Shown here piece by piece: positions 34,761 to 43,728 of a stretch of DNA of 64,000 nucleotides. The translations under genes were made by a program, and so were the position numbers. The notes under the pieces are model-generated. The model ran no database searches and was not told the origin of the DNA. It worked only from the letters and a program-made list of their open reading frames with translations. Origin of the DNA: an uncultured Paracoccaceae bacterium (GTDB taxonomy: Bacteria > Pseudomonadota > Alphaproteobacteria > Rhodobacterales > Rhodobacteraceae); contig CANNFR010000007.1 of the NCBI GenBank assembly GCA_947503935.1, forward strand, positions 62,001 to 126,000, in the 5' to 3' direction. Position 1 is the stretch's first letter. Each line of letters opens with the position of its first letter.

Positions 34761-35450
34761 ATGAGTACCGATCAAATCTTTCAAGTACGCCGACCCACCA
34801 CCCCCCGCGTCGCTCTTTTAATCGACGGAGAAAACGTCTCCGCAGCCTATGCTGGCAGGCTTATTACCCAAGCGTCGGCGTTTGGGTGCCTGACTGTGAA
34901 ATGTGTCTTCGGAGACATTGGCAAGATCGGGAAATGGGGCGAAGCGCCAGGTTTTAGGCTTATCCATACCGGCACAGGGAAGAATGCAACTGACATCCGT
35001 CTTGTGATCGAGGCGCTTGAGCTTGCATACATGGGACGCGTTGACGCCTTCGCGTTGGCTGCGTCCGACGGAGATTACGTGCATCTTGCTCAGCACCTGG
35101 TCGAGCGCGGGTTTCCGTTTCTAGGACTAGGTGGCAGTAAAACGCCCGAAATTTTTAGAAAATCATGTACGAAATTCGTCGTTCTTGAAACTAGTGTTGC
35201 CAGAAAAGAATGCGAAGTGGCCCGCGCGAATCCGAAGCTAGAGAATGCTCTTTCAGAAGTTATCAGCAAACACGCCGAAGATGGGTGGATCAAAATCTCA
35301 ACTCTTGGCAGTAAGTTGAAAGCGGAACATGGTTTGACAAAGAAAGATCGAGGGCGGTCGAGTTGGAAGGCTTATTTCCAAGGCTACCTCAATCTCTACA
35401 CCTTTGAGGGTTCAGGAAACGACCAGAAGGTGCGTTTGAAGAAAACCTAA
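34761..35450 (+). CDS. NYN domain + OST-HTH/LOTUS protein (copy 2, AT-richer)
   Basis: 229 residues. NYN active-site acidic motifs LIDGENVSAAY and AASDGDYVHLAQ; then LGGSKTPEIFRKSCTKFVVLE and a C-terminal OST-HTH domain (WIKISTLGSKLKAEHG ... SSWKAYFQGYLNLY). Same architecture as its upstream neighbour but only moderate similarity. Composition differs: counting 35221-35400 gives 47% GC, against about 62% over two sample lines (34081-34140 and 34501-34560) of copy 1. That suggests more recent acquisition. Start at 34761 is taken over a TTG at 34755. Its stop overlaps the convergent TetR stop. Confidence 0.83.
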   Translation: MSTDQIFQVRRPTTPRVALLIDGENVSAAYAGRLITQASAFGCLTVKCVFGDIGKIGKWGEAPGFRLIHTGTGKNATDIRLVIEALELAYMGRVDAFALAASDGDYVHLAQHLVERGFPFLGLGGSKTPEIFRKSCTKFVVLETSVARKECEVARANPKLENALSEVISKHAEDGWIKISTLGSKLKAEHGLTKKDRGRSSWKAYFQGYLNLYTFEGSGNDQKVRLKKT

Positions 35451-36070
35451 GCCTTTACCCCATACCGCGCCATGAACATCTTCACCGCGCCCTCGATCAC
35501 GCGCTTGCGGTCGTCTTCGGTGAAGACGGTGCTGATGCCAAAGACGATGCGGGGGAAGAGGTCGGCTTTGCAGAGTTCGGCGAACTGATCGGCGGCCAGT
35601 TCCATGTCATCTATTTCCAGCGTGCCGCGAGCGACGGCCTCGCTGAGGTATTCGACCATCCGGTTGCGCAGCAGGGCCGGGCCGCTTTCGTAGAATTCGC
35701 GCCCCAGTTCCGGGAACCGGTCGCTCTCGGCGACGCAGATGCGGAACACCCGCATTCCGAAATCCGACAGGAAAAAGTTCAGCATGCGGGTTGCGGCTTC
35801 GGTCAGCACCGTTTCGGGCGGCGCGGCCATATCGATCAGTTCGATGGCCTCGTCCGCCTGCCGGCAGCATTCGCATTTGGCCACTTCCATGAACAGCAAT
35901 CGTTTGTCCGGGAAGTAGCTGTAGAGCGTTGCTTTCGACACGCAGGCCACCTTGGCGATTGTGTCGACGCTGGCGCCTTCGAAGCCATCGGCCATGAAGA
36001 CCTCGCGGGCGCCTTCCAGCACCTGCTCAAACTTGCGGCCCTTTTTAACCTGCTCTGTCACTGCGTTCAT
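35447..36070 (-). CDS. TetR-family transcriptional regulator
   Basis: 207 residues. Helix-turn-helix at about 10-57 (GAREVFMADGFEGASVDTIAKVACVSKATLYSYFPDK), with a C-terminal ligand domain (TetR_C 'AcrR-like') rich in acidic residues. Start at 36070 follows GGAGGG. A cysteine pair (KCECCRQ) just after the HTH is unusual. Targets unknown. Confidence 0.9.
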   Translation of the reverse strand: MNAVTEQVKKGRKFEQVLEGAREVFMADGFEGASVDTIAKVACVSKATLYSYFPDKRLLFMEVAKCECCRQADEAIELIDMAAPPETVLTEAATRMLNFFLSDFGMRVFRICVAESDRFPELGREFYESGPALLRNRMVEYLSEAVARGTLEIDDMELAADQFAELCKADLFPRIVFGISTVFTEDDRKRVIEGAVKMFMARYGVKA

Positions 36071-36132
36071 GAAAACCCTCCGCCTGTTACAAGCATAAAC
36101 CGCCCGGTTCAGTTCCGGCAAGGAATGAAAAT

Positions 36133-36154
36133 GGGGCGGGAGATATCCCGCCCC
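36133..36154 (-). terminator. Terminator of the small secreted-protein gene
   Basis: GGGGCGGGA / TCCCGCCCC (9 bp, 4-nt loop), then ATTTTCATT on the minus strand, 37 bases after the 36191 stop. Confidence 0.7.
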
Positions 36155-36190
36155 CGGCTGCCTCGCTTGGGGGGAGAAGAGGGGGCAGCC

Positions 36191-36379
36191 TTAGTTGCCC
36201 TGCGGCGCACAGCGCGTGTCCGACAGGGTTGCGGGAGAAGCACAGCCCTGCGCCGCATCCGGGGCAGGGGGTTCGGGGTAGGTGATATGCGGCAGATCAA
36301 AGCTGATCCCACCTGCAAAGGCCGGGGCGCCACCGCCAATGATCATTGCGAAGGCGAGGGCAGAGGCGACATGTTTCAT
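36191..36379 (-). CDS. Small exported protein with two cysteines
   Basis: 62 residues: signal peptide MKHVASALAFAMIIGGGAPAFA, then about 40 residues, ISFDLPHITYPEPPAPD and a Cys pair (GCASPATLSDTRC). Similar small proteins with a paired-Cys tail are common in this group and uncharacterised. Start has a GGATCAG-like site 4-10 nt upstream. Upstream lies an inverted repeat (CCGTAC-N11-GTACGG) within the 5' region, possibly an operator. Confidence 0.6.
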   Translation of the reverse strand: MKHVASALAFAMIIGGGAPAFAGGISFDLPHITYPEPPAPDAAQGCASPATLSDTRCAPQGN

Positions 36380-36552
36380 GATCTGATCCGTACTAAACTG
36401 TTCTGTACGGATTCATCTAAACAGAGCGGTTCACTTTTACAAGTCCACCGCACAGAAATCTTTGCCCATCGCTGTCTGAGCTACCCATGCAGGTGCTGGT
36501 GATCGTTTGGTGTCCGAAAATTTCCATTGAAAAACAGGACTGACCGAGTAAC

Positions 36553-36567
36553 TTAGAATAATTCTAA
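36553..36567 (+). promoter_or_regulatory. Irr-type iron control element (perfect palindrome)
   Basis: TTAGAAT-A-ATTCTAA, 15 bp, 15 bases before the mbfA ATG. It matches the Irr-box type (ICE, TTTAGAA-N3-TTCTAAA) found upstream of mbfA in other alphaproteobacteria. Irr represses such genes when iron is low. Assignment by motif and context. Confidence 0.75.
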
Positions 36568-36582
36568 CTTGGAGTCTTGCCC

Positions 36583-37560
36583 ATGATCCCTGGAGTATCC
36601 AGCCGCCGTCGGTTTCGCGATCTGAGCGAACAGGAGATCCTGGCTCTGGCGATCTCGTCGGAAGAGGACGATGCGCGGATCTATCGCAGCTATGCCGAAC
36701 GTCTGCGCGCCGACTACCCCGCCTCGGCGGCCGTGTTCGATGGGATGGCCGAGGAAGAGGACGAACATCGCCGCCGTCTGATCGATCTGCATGCCAGCCG
36801 CTTCGGCAATGTCATCCCTCTCATCCGGCGGGAGCACGTATCAGGGTTTTATGCCCGCCGCCCCGTCTGGCTGATCGAAAACCTTGGTCTTGATCGTATT
36901 CGGGAAGAGGCCGCAGCGATGGAGGCGGAAGCCGGACGCTTTTATCAAAATGCCGCGGCCAACACCTCCGACGCGGCAACCCGCAAGCTGCTGGGCGATC
37001 TGGCGGCGGCGGAGGCGGGCCATGGCGAATTGGCCCATGAATTGGAGGAAAAGCACCTTGGCGAAGATGCAAGGACTGAGGAAGACCGCGCCTCGAAACG
37101 TCAATTCCTGCTGACCTGGGTGCAGCCGGGCTTGGCCGGGCTGATGGATGGCTCGGTCTCGACCCTCGCGCCGATCTTCGCCACCGCCTTCGCGACGCAG
37201 GACACCTGGACCACGTTCCTCGTCGGCCTTGCCGCCTCGATCGGGGCGGGCATTTCGATGGGCTTTACCGAGGTTGCCTCGGACGATGGTGTTCTGTCGG
37301 GTCGCGGGTCGCCCATCAAGCGCGGTATCTCGGCCGGCGTGATGACCACATTGGGCGGCCTTGGTCATGCACTGCCCTATCTGATCCCCGACTTCTGGAC
37401 GGCGACGATCACCGCCATTATCGTGGTTTTTGTCGAGCTCTGGGCCATCGTCTGGATCCAGAACCGCTTCATGGACACGCCGTTCCTGCGCGCCACCTTC
37501 CAGGTTGTGCTGGGGGGCGCGTTGGTCTTTGCGGCGGGCGCATTGATCGGCGCTGGTTAG
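36583..37560 (+). CDS. mbfA: Membrane-bound ferritin / rubrerythrin-VIT1 fusion MbfA
   Basis: 325 residues in two parts. Residues about 1-165 are a ferritin-like (rubrerythrin) di-iron domain (acidic ligand pairs in SSEEDDARIYRSYAERL, EEEDEHRRRLIDLH, EAGRFYQ, AEAGHGELAHELEE). Residues about 170-325 are a VIT1/CCC1-type membrane part with five helices (WVQPGLAGLMDGSVSTLAPIFA, MGFTEVASDDG). MbfA exports iron and protects against iron and peroxide stress. Start at 36583 (GGAG 8 nt upstream). The Irr box directly upstream fits the known regulation of this gene family. Confidence 0.92.
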   Translation: MIPGVSSRRRFRDLSEQEILALAISSEEDDARIYRSYAERLRADYPASAAVFDGMAEEEDEHRRRLIDLHASRFGNVIPLIRREHVSGFYARRPVWLIENLGLDRIREEAAAMEAEAGRFYQNAAANTSDAATRKLLGDLAAAEAGHGELAHELEEKHLGEDARTEEDRASKRQFLLTWVQPGLAGLMDGSVSTLAPIFATAFATQDTWTTFLVGLAASIGAGISMGFTEVASDDGVLSGRGSPIKRGISAGVMTTLGGLGHALPYLIPDFWTATITAIIVVFVELWAIVWIQNRFMDTPFLRATFQVVLGGALVFAAGALIGAG

Positions 37561-37572
37561 AAGGAAGATCAG

Positions 37573-38265
37573 ATGTATTTCCGCGATAAGGTTGAGTATC
37601 AGCCGCTGCCCTTGCCAGACCATGTGGCGCTGCCAGCCGATCAGGCTTTGCAGGCGGCCGAAGCCTTTCGCGACTACATGAAGAAACGCCATTCGATCCG
37701 CGATTTCGCGCCCACGCCGATCCCGGCGCAGGTGATCTCGGCCTGTATCGAAGCCGCAGGCTCGGCGCCTTCGGGTGCCAACCATCAGCCATGGCATTTC
37801 GTGGCCATCTCAAACCCCGGGGTGAAATCGCAAATCCGCGCCGCCGCCGAGGAGGAGGAGCGCGCCTTCTACGACGGCGGCGCGCCGGACGAATGGCTGA
37901 AGGCGCTTGAGCCCATCGGCACCGGCGCCTCGAAACCGCATCTGGACATCGCGCCCTGGCTGATCGTCGTCTTTGCCCAACGCTATGGCGTCACCCATGA
38001 TGGGCACCGGTATAAGAATTACTACGTGCCCGAAAGCGTCGGCATCGCCACCGGCTTTCTGATCGCGGCCCTGCACCATGCAGGCTTGTCTTGCCTCACC
38101 CACACGCCGAACCCGATGAAATTCCTGACCGGCCTCTGCGGCCGGCCTGAGGAGGAAAAGCCGGTGATGATCGTCGCCGCCGGCCATGCGGCAGAAGACG
38201 CCACGGTCCCGCAGGTCGCCAAATTGAAAAAGCCGCTCGACCAGATCATGACAGTGATGGATTAG
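37573..38265 (+). CDS. Nitroreductase-family flavoprotein (IYD-like)
   Basis: 230 residues. FMN-dependent nitroreductase superfamily: KKRHSIRDFAPTPIP (FMN-phosphate arginines), SAPSGANHQPWHFV, and a conserved C-terminal GLSCLTHTPNPM. The pattern is close to the branch that includes iodotyrosine-deiodinase-like proteins, whose bacterial substrates are uncertain. It starts 12 bases after the mbfA stop, so both may be cotranscribed and iron-responsive. Confidence 0.87.
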   Translation: MYFRDKVEYQPLPLPDHVALPADQALQAAEAFRDYMKKRHSIRDFAPTPIPAQVISACIEAAGSAPSGANHQPWHFVAISNPGVKSQIRAAAEEEERAFYDGGAPDEWLKALEPIGTGASKPHLDIAPWLIVVFAQRYGVTHDGHRYKNYYVPESVGIATGFLIAALHHAGLSCLTHTPNPMKFLTGLCGRPEEEKPVMIVAAGHAAEDATVPQVAKLKKPLDQIMTVMD

Positions 38266-38383
38266 CCTGAAGCCGCTTCTCGGTTCTGGAAATATCCCTG
38301 CCGGGGCATTGATCTTTTCCGGTGGAACAGTGACTTCTGGCCTTCAGTAAGGATATCTCAAAAAACGGCAAAGGGGGCTCAGG

Positions 38384-39214
38384 ATGAAGACCGTGTCGGA
38401 AAACCGTGCCTTTGGCGGTGTGCAGGGCGTTTATACCCACGAATCCGATGCAACCGGCACCGAGATGACCTTTGGCCTCTTCCTGCCGCGCGAGGCGGAA
38501 GAGGGGCCGGTGCCGGTGCTCTGGTACCTATCGGGCCTGACCTGCACGCATGAGAACGCCATGGTCAAGGCGGGCGCGCAGGCCCATGCGGCGCGGCACG
38601 GAATGGCGTTGGTCTTTCCCGATACGTCGCCCCGCGGCGACGGTGCCGCCGATGACGAGGCCTACGATCTGGGCCAAGGCGCAGGGTTCTACGTGGACGC
38701 CACGGAAGACCCGTGGGCGCCGCATTACAAGATGTGGACATACATCAGCGAAGACCTACCCCGCCTCTTGTCGAATGCCTTCATTCTGGATGAAGACCGT
38801 CAGTCCATCACCGGCCATTCGATGGGTGGGCATGGCGCGCTGACGCTGGCGATGCGCCAACCAGGCCGCTTCGCAAGTGTCTCGGCCTTTGCACCGATTG
38901 CCCATCCTACGGCGTCGGATTGGGGCCGCAAGCAGTTCAGGGCGTATCTCGGTAGCGATGAGGCCGCTTGGGCGCCGCATGATGCGACATTACTGATGCA
39001 GGAAAAGGGCTTCGACGGCGAAGTGCTGATCGACCAGGGCAGCAAGGATCAGTTCCTGCATCTGCTCAAGCCCGAGGCGTTGGCCCATGCCATGGCCGCA
39101 CGTCATCAGCCCGGCGCGTTTCGCATGCAGGCGGGCTATGACCACAGCTATTTCTTCGTCGCCAGCTTCATGGCCGATCACATGGCGTTTCACGCCAAGG
39201 CGCTGGGCCTTTAG
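38384..39214 (+). CDS. fghA: S-formylglutathione hydrolase
   Basis: 276 residues. Esterase-D type alpha/beta hydrolase that releases formate and glutathione in formaldehyde oxidation. Landmarks: WYLSGLTCTHENAMVKAGAQ, the nucleophile motif TGHSMGGHGAL, and the His region YDHSYFFVASFM. Start ATG at 38384 follows GGGGGCTCAGG. Acts after the dehydrogenase at 31511-32641. Confidence 0.95.
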   Translation: MKTVSENRAFGGVQGVYTHESDATGTEMTFGLFLPREAEEGPVPVLWYLSGLTCTHENAMVKAGAQAHAARHGMALVFPDTSPRGDGAADDEAYDLGQGAGFYVDATEDPWAPHYKMWTYISEDLPRLLSNAFILDEDRQSITGHSMGGHGALTLAMRQPGRFASVSAFAPIAHPTASDWGRKQFRAYLGSDEAAWAPHDATLLMQEKGFDGEVLIDQGSKDQFLHLLKPEALAHAMAARHQPGAFRMQAGYDHSYFFVASFMADHMAFHAKALGL

Positions 39215-39676
39215 ATGGCGGTTTATGTCGATGCCGATGCCTGCCCCGTGAAGACCGAAGCCGAGCGTGTGGCGACGCGGCACAAGACGCAGATCTTCTT
39301 CGTGTCAAACGGGGGTCTGCGCCCGTCACAGAACCCGTTGGTGCAGATGATCTATGTTGCCGACGGGCCGGACGTGGCCGATATGTGGATCGCCGATCGC
39401 GCGGGCGCGGGCGATGTGGTGGTGACAAACGATATCCCTCTGGCCGCGAAATGCGTGGCTGCCGGCGCCGCCGTTCTGCGCCCCGATGGCGACGCGCTGA
39501 CGCAAGCCAATATCGGCAACATCCTCGCCACGCGTGACCTGATGGCTGATCTGCGCGCCGCCGATCCGTTTCGCCAGGGCGGCGGGCGGGCGTTTTCCAA
39601 GGCTGACCGCTCACGCTTTCTGGATGCGCTCGACCGGGCGCTTCGGGCTGCTGCGCGCGCTAGTCCGCCGCGATGA
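39215..39676 (+). CDS. YaiI/YqxD family (DUF188) protein
   Basis: 153 residues starting [20 protein letters not shown], the family signature, with [26 protein letters not shown] and ALGxxG-type C-terminus. PIN-like fold with conserved acidic residues, so a nuclease function is possible but unproven. Start codon is adjacent to the fghA stop. Confidence 0.9.
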   Translation: MAVYVDADACPVKTEAERVATRHKTQIFFVSNGGLRPSQNPLVQMIYVADGPDVADMWIADRAGAGDVVVTNDIPLAAKCVAAGAAVLRPDGDALTQANIGNILATRDLMADLRAADPFRQGGGRAFSKADRSRFLDALDRALRAAARASPPR

Positions 39677-40632
39677 GCCAGGCCCAGACAGCATCGATGA
39701 CAGGCGCGATCTGGGCGATTGCGGCGGTGACGTGCTTTTCCACCAACGATGTCCTGATCAAGTTCCTCAGCTCGGGCTATGCGCTGCACCAGGTCGTATT
39801 GATCCGCTCGATCTTCGGCATTGCATTTCTGCTGGCCATCCTGGTGCCGCTTTCGGGCGGGTTTGCCACTTTACGCACGCGGCGGCTCGGCATGCACCTG
39901 TTGCGCGGCCTCTGCGTGGTCTTCGCCAATATCTGCTTTTTCCTCGGCCTCGCCGCCCTGCCGCTGGCCGAGGCGGTGGCCATCTTCTTCGTCGCGCCCC
40001 TGATCATCTCGGTCATGTCAGTGGTTTTCTTGGGCGAAACCGTCGGCCCCCGCCGCTGGTTGGCGATTGCCTTGGGCCTTGTGGGCGTGGCCATCGTGCT
40101 GCGCCCGGGCACCGAGGCGTTCCAGCCGGCGGCACTTTTGCCGTTGGCTGCGGCCTTCGGCTATGCCTCTCTCCATATCCTGACCCGCCGGATCGGCGGC
40201 ACGGAGAACGCCACGGGCATGGCGTTTTATATCCAGTTGACCTTCCTGGCGACCAGTGCAGCCATCGGTCTGGCGCTTGGCGATGGGCGCTTTGCCGGAG
40301 GTGGCCATCCATCGCTGGAATTCCTGTTCCGCGGCTGGATCTGGCCCGCCTCCTTCGACCTTGGCATCATGGGGGCTGCTGGGCTGATGACCGCGATCGG
40401 CGGCTACGCGATCAGTCAGGCCTATCGGCAATCCGAGGCCGCTTTCGTGGCGCCATTCGAATACGCCGCGATGCCAATGGCGGTGATCGGGGGCTTGGTG
40501 GTCTTCGGCGAGTGGCCCGACCTCTGGGCATGGCTCGGCATCGCGCTGATCCTTGCATCGGGTCTGGCGCTGATCTGGCGCGAGGCGGCCCTCCGCCGTG
40601 CCACACCCAGCCGCCCGCCTGCCCACCGCTGA
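39673..40632 (+). CDS. DMT-superfamily (EamA) transporter
   Basis: 319 residues with ten predicted membrane helices as two EamA repeats ([22 protein letters not shown] ... and [22 protein letters not shown] ...). Exports or imports a small metabolite; substrate unreadable. Overlaps the upstream gene by 4 bases. Confidence 0.88.
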   Translation: MSQAQTASMTGAIWAIAAVTCFSTNDVLIKFLSSGYALHQVVLIRSIFGIAFLLAILVPLSGGFATLRTRRLGMHLLRGLCVVFANICFFLGLAALPLAEAVAIFFVAPLIISVMSVVFLGETVGPRRWLAIALGLVGVAIVLRPGTEAFQPAALLPLAAAFGYASLHILTRRIGGTENATGMAFYIQLTFLATSAAIGLALGDGRFAGGGHPSLEFLFRGWIWPASFDLGIMGAAGLMTAIGGYAISQAYRQSEAAFVAPFEYAAMPMAVIGGLVVFGEWPDLWAWLGIALILASGLALIWREAALRRATPSRPPAHR

Positions 40633-40686
40633 CCCCTTCGCATCGGCGGGCATCCGGTTTAGAAGGAAAGCAACCAAGGGGGCCAG

Positions 40687-41310
40687 ATGGCACAGATCGA
40701 CGCAGTGGTTTTCGACATCGGCAATGTGCTGATCGAATGGCAGCCCGAGCGGTGGTATGACGCGCGCATCGGCGAGGCGCGGCGTCGCGCGATGTTTGAG
40801 GCCGTCGATTTGCACGCGATGAATGATCGGGTGGATCGCGGCGAGGCATTTCGCGAGGTGATCTACGAAACGGCCGAAGCCACGCCCGATTTCGCCGAGG
40901 AAATCCGCATGTGGCATGATCACTGGATCGAGCTCGCCGCGCCGCTGATCCCACATTCGCTGCGGCTGATGGAGGCGCTCAAGGTCCGGGGCGTGCCGGT
41001 CTTCGCGCTGACCAATTTCGGCATCGGCACCTATGAGGTTGCTAAGCCGCACTACCCGTTCCTCACCCGCTTCGATCAGGCCTTCATCTCGGGCCATCTG
41101 GGCGTGACCAAGCCCGACCCGGAAATCTATCGCATTGTTGAGGCCAATACCGGCATCGCCCCTGACGCCCTGCTGTTCACCGATGACCGGCCCGAGAATA
41201 TCGAGGCCGCCCAGGTGCGACGCTGGCAAACCCACCTGTTCGAGGGGCCTGCCGGATTTGCCGAGCGCCTTGTGGCCGAGGGCCTTCTGACCGAAAGCGA
41301 GGCAGAATGA
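40687..41310 (+). CDS. HAD-family hydrolase (YihX-like phosphatase)
   Basis: 207 residues. HAD motif I reads VVFDIGNVLIEW, in which the second Asp is Gly, as in YihX-type phosphatases (FDLGNVI). Motif II FALTNFG, motif III-IV KPDPEIYRIVEANTG and LLFTDDRPENIEAA are intact. Such enzymes dephosphorylate sugar phosphates; the substrate is not readable here. The stop overlaps the next gene. Confidence 0.85.
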   Translation: MAQIDAVVFDIGNVLIEWQPERWYDARIGEARRRAMFEAVDLHAMNDRVDRGEAFREVIYETAEATPDFAEEIRMWHDHWIELAAPLIPHSLRLMEALKVRGVPVFALTNFGIGTYEVAKPHYPFLTRFDQAFISGHLGVTKPDPEIYRIVEANTGIAPDALLFTDDRPENIEAAQVRRWQTHLFEGPAGFAERLVAEGLLTESEAE

Positions 41311-42218
41311 CCGTTCCCTTCATACCCTTTGCCGAGGGCGAGGCGCCGCTCGACTGGATTGAGCTGACCGAGGCGTTGGCCGAGGGGCACAAGCTGCCTC
41401 TTGCCGGGATTGGCGACACCTTTCTTTACCGGGGCGAGGATACGATCCTGTCGCGCGCGGCGGCGATTGACGGGATGGGCGTTCTGGTCAAGACCGCCAC
41501 CGCCTTTCCGGGCAATCCTGCGCTGGGCAAGCCCGTGGTGAATGGCGCGGTGTCGCTTTTGTCGGACAAGACCGGAGAGCTTGAGGCCCTGATCGATTTC
41601 CACCTGCTGACGAAATGGAAAACCGCCGGCGACAGCCTTCTGGCCGCGCGCCGTCTGGCCCGGCCGGACGCGCAGACCATCCTGATTGTCGGGGCAGGCA
41701 CGGTCGGCCGGTCGCTGCGCGAGGCTTATGGCGCGGCCTTCCCCGAAGCGCGGTTTGCCGTCTGGAACCGCTCGCCCGCCGGTGCCGAGGCCTTTGCGGC
41801 CGACTATCCTAATACCCAAGCGGCCACCGATCTGGAGGCCGCCGTTCGCCAGGCCGATATCGTCACCTCGGCCACGATGGCGACCGAACCTCTGATCAAG
41901 GGCGACTGGCTGCAACCCGGTCAGCATATCGATTTGATCGGCGCCTATCGCCCAGATTTGCGCGAGGCCGATGACGCCGCCCTTCTGAAATCGCGCGTCT
42001 TTGTCGACAGCCGTGAGACGACGCTGCATCATATCGGCGAGTTGAAAATTCCGCTCGACCAGGGTGTCATCACCGAAGACCACGTTCTGGCCGATTACTA
42101 CGATCTGGCCTCAGGCGCGTTTACCCGAGAGCTCGACGACATAACGCTGTTCAAGAACGGCGGCGGGGCGCATCTGGACCTGATGACGGCGCGCTACATC
42201 CTGTCGAAATTCGCCTGA
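41307..42218 (+). CDS. Ornithine-cyclodeaminase/mu-crystallin family protein
   Basis: 303 residues with the family's Rossmann NAD-binding motif (ILIVGAGTVGRSLREAYG) and LIGAYRPDLREADDAAL. Members are ornithine cyclodeaminases, ketimine reductases or alanine dehydrogenases; the exact substrate is uncertain. Translationally coupled to the HAD gene (ATGA). Confidence 0.85.
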   Translation: MTVPFIPFAEGEAPLDWIELTEALAEGHKLPLAGIGDTFLYRGEDTILSRAAAIDGMGVLVKTATAFPGNPALGKPVVNGAVSLLSDKTGELEALIDFHLLTKWKTAGDSLLAARRLARPDAQTILIVGAGTVGRSLREAYGAAFPEARFAVWNRSPAGAEAFAADYPNTQAATDLEAAVRQADIVTSATMATEPLIKGDWLQPGQHIDLIGAYRPDLREADDAALLKSRVFVDSRETTLHHIGELKIPLDQGVITEDHVLADYYDLASGAFTRELDDITLFKNGGGAHLDLMTARYILSKFA

Positions 42219-42305
42219 AGCCGCAACGACCCTCGAGCTATGCTGAGGGCTGCCCCGGACCGAGGGTGGGGGAGAAGCCCCCGCCCGTGGGGGCGGTCGG
42301 GGGCT

Positions 42306-42325
42306 GCCCGGCGGTGCCGCCGGGC
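42306..42325. repeat. GC-rich hairpin between convergent genes
   Basis: GCCCGGCG-GTGC-CGCCGGGC, without a T-run, in the 186-base gap 42219-42404. The gap otherwise holds only GC-rich sequence with no supportable gene. Confidence 0.5.
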
Positions 42326-42404
42326 GACGGTGGCCTGCAAGTTTGCTGGACCAGGGTCTAGAGTGGCATCCGAAGACTCTGCTTTGGACTTTTGGGATTT
42401 CGCT

Positions 42405-43643
42405 TCAGGCCGCCCGCGCCTCAAGCGGCCGCTCCCGCACCGGCAGGTGCACGAGTGCCGAGAACGCGCCGACACCGACGCCGATCCACCAGACCAGCGT
42501 GTAGTCGCCGTAGATGTCGTACATCGCGCCGCCCAGCCAGACGCCCAGGAACCCGCCTAGCTGGTGGCTGAAGAACACGATGCCGTAGAGCGTGCCCATG
42601 TAACGCAGCCCGTAGATATGGGCGACCAATCCGCTGGTCAGCGGCACGGTGGCCAGCCACAGCGCGCCCATCGCAACCGAGAAGAGGATCACGGATGTTG
42701 GCGTGATCGGCATCAGGATGAACAGCGCCGCCACAATGGTGCGGGCCGTGTAGATGCCAGCCAGCAGGTACTTCTTGGTGTATCGTTTGCCCAACCACCC
42801 GGCAGTGATCGTGCCGACGATATTCGCCAACCCGATCAGCGAGATCGCCACCGCCCCCAGCGCCGAGGTTGTGGTAATCCCCACGCCATGCAGGATGCCG
42901 CCCGGGTCGATGGGGCCGCAGAGTTCGGTCACAAAAGCCGGGAAATGTGCGGTGATGAAGGCCAGCTGATAGCCACAAGAAAAGAAGCCCAAAAAGATCA
43001 ACGTAAAGGACGGGTCGCGGAAGGCGCGGGTCAGGACTTCGCCCAGGGTTTCCTCCAGCTCCACGCGGCTGGCGGGCTCGGGTGCTTTCAACAGCGGCAG
43101 CGCCAGCAGCGTGGCGAGGATGATGCCCGAGAATACCAGAAAGACGCTCTGCCAGGGCATTGAGGTTAACAGCCACTCGGCGAAGGGCGCGCCGAAGACC
43201 TGGCCCGCCGAGCCGGCGGCTGTGGCGATGCCAAGCGCCATCGAGCGGTTCTCGTCCGACGCCGCCCGGCCCACCACGGCCAGAACCACCCCAAAACCCA
43301 TGCCCGCGATGCCGAACCCGATCAGCACATTCAGAAGCTGATGCGCCTCGGGCGAGGTCGAGATCGCCGACAGCATCAGCCCCGCCACGTAGAACGCGGC
43401 GCCTGCCACGATGGCCTTGCGGTCGCCCACCTTCTCAGCCATCGCGCCAAACAGCGGCTGGCCGATGCCCCAGGCCAGGTTCTGGATCGCGATCGCCAGG
43501 CTGAACTCGGCGCGAAGCCAGCCGAATTCCTCGGCGATGGGGATCTGAAACACCCCAAAGCTCGCCCGGACGGCGAAGGACATCATGATGATGATGCAGC
43601 CCCCGATCAGAACCGGGGTCATAAGCGGCGCGCGAGGGGTCAT
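42405..43643 (-). CDS. MFS transporter
   Basis: 412 residues with 12 predicted membrane helices. The loop-2 motif GMAEKVGDRKAIVAGA-like (FGAMAEKVGDRKAIV) marks the major facilitator superfamily; a charged central loop (EPASRVELEETLGEVL) links the two halves. Monocarboxylate/oxalate-formate-antiporter-like pattern; substrate unknown. Start follows AGGAGAG. Confidence 0.87.
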   Translation of the reverse strand: MTPRAPLMTPVLIGGCIIIMMSFAVRASFGVFQIPIAEEFGWLRAEFSLAIAIQNLAWGIGQPLFGAMAEKVGDRKAIVAGAAFYVAGLMLSAISTSPEAHQLLNVLIGFGIAGMGFGVVLAVVGRAASDENRSMALGIATAAGSAGQVFGAPFAEWLLTSMPWQSVFLVFSGIILATLLALPLLKAPEPASRVELEETLGEVLTRAFRDPSFTLIFLGFFSCGYQLAFITAHFPAFVTELCGPIDPGGILHGVGITTTSALGAVAISLIGLANIVGTITAGWLGKRYTKKYLLAGIYTARTIVAALFILMPITPTSVILFSVAMGALWLATVPLTSGLVAHIYGLRYMGTLYGIVFFSHQLGGFLGVWLGGAMYDIYGDYTLVWWIGVGVGAFSALVHLPVRERPLEARAA

Positions 43644-43728
43644 AACGCTCTCCTGATCCGCCCATGGATCATTCCACGTCGAGCCAGGTCAAATCATTTT
43701 GCGTGATGTCAGCGATCAAACATGCCGC

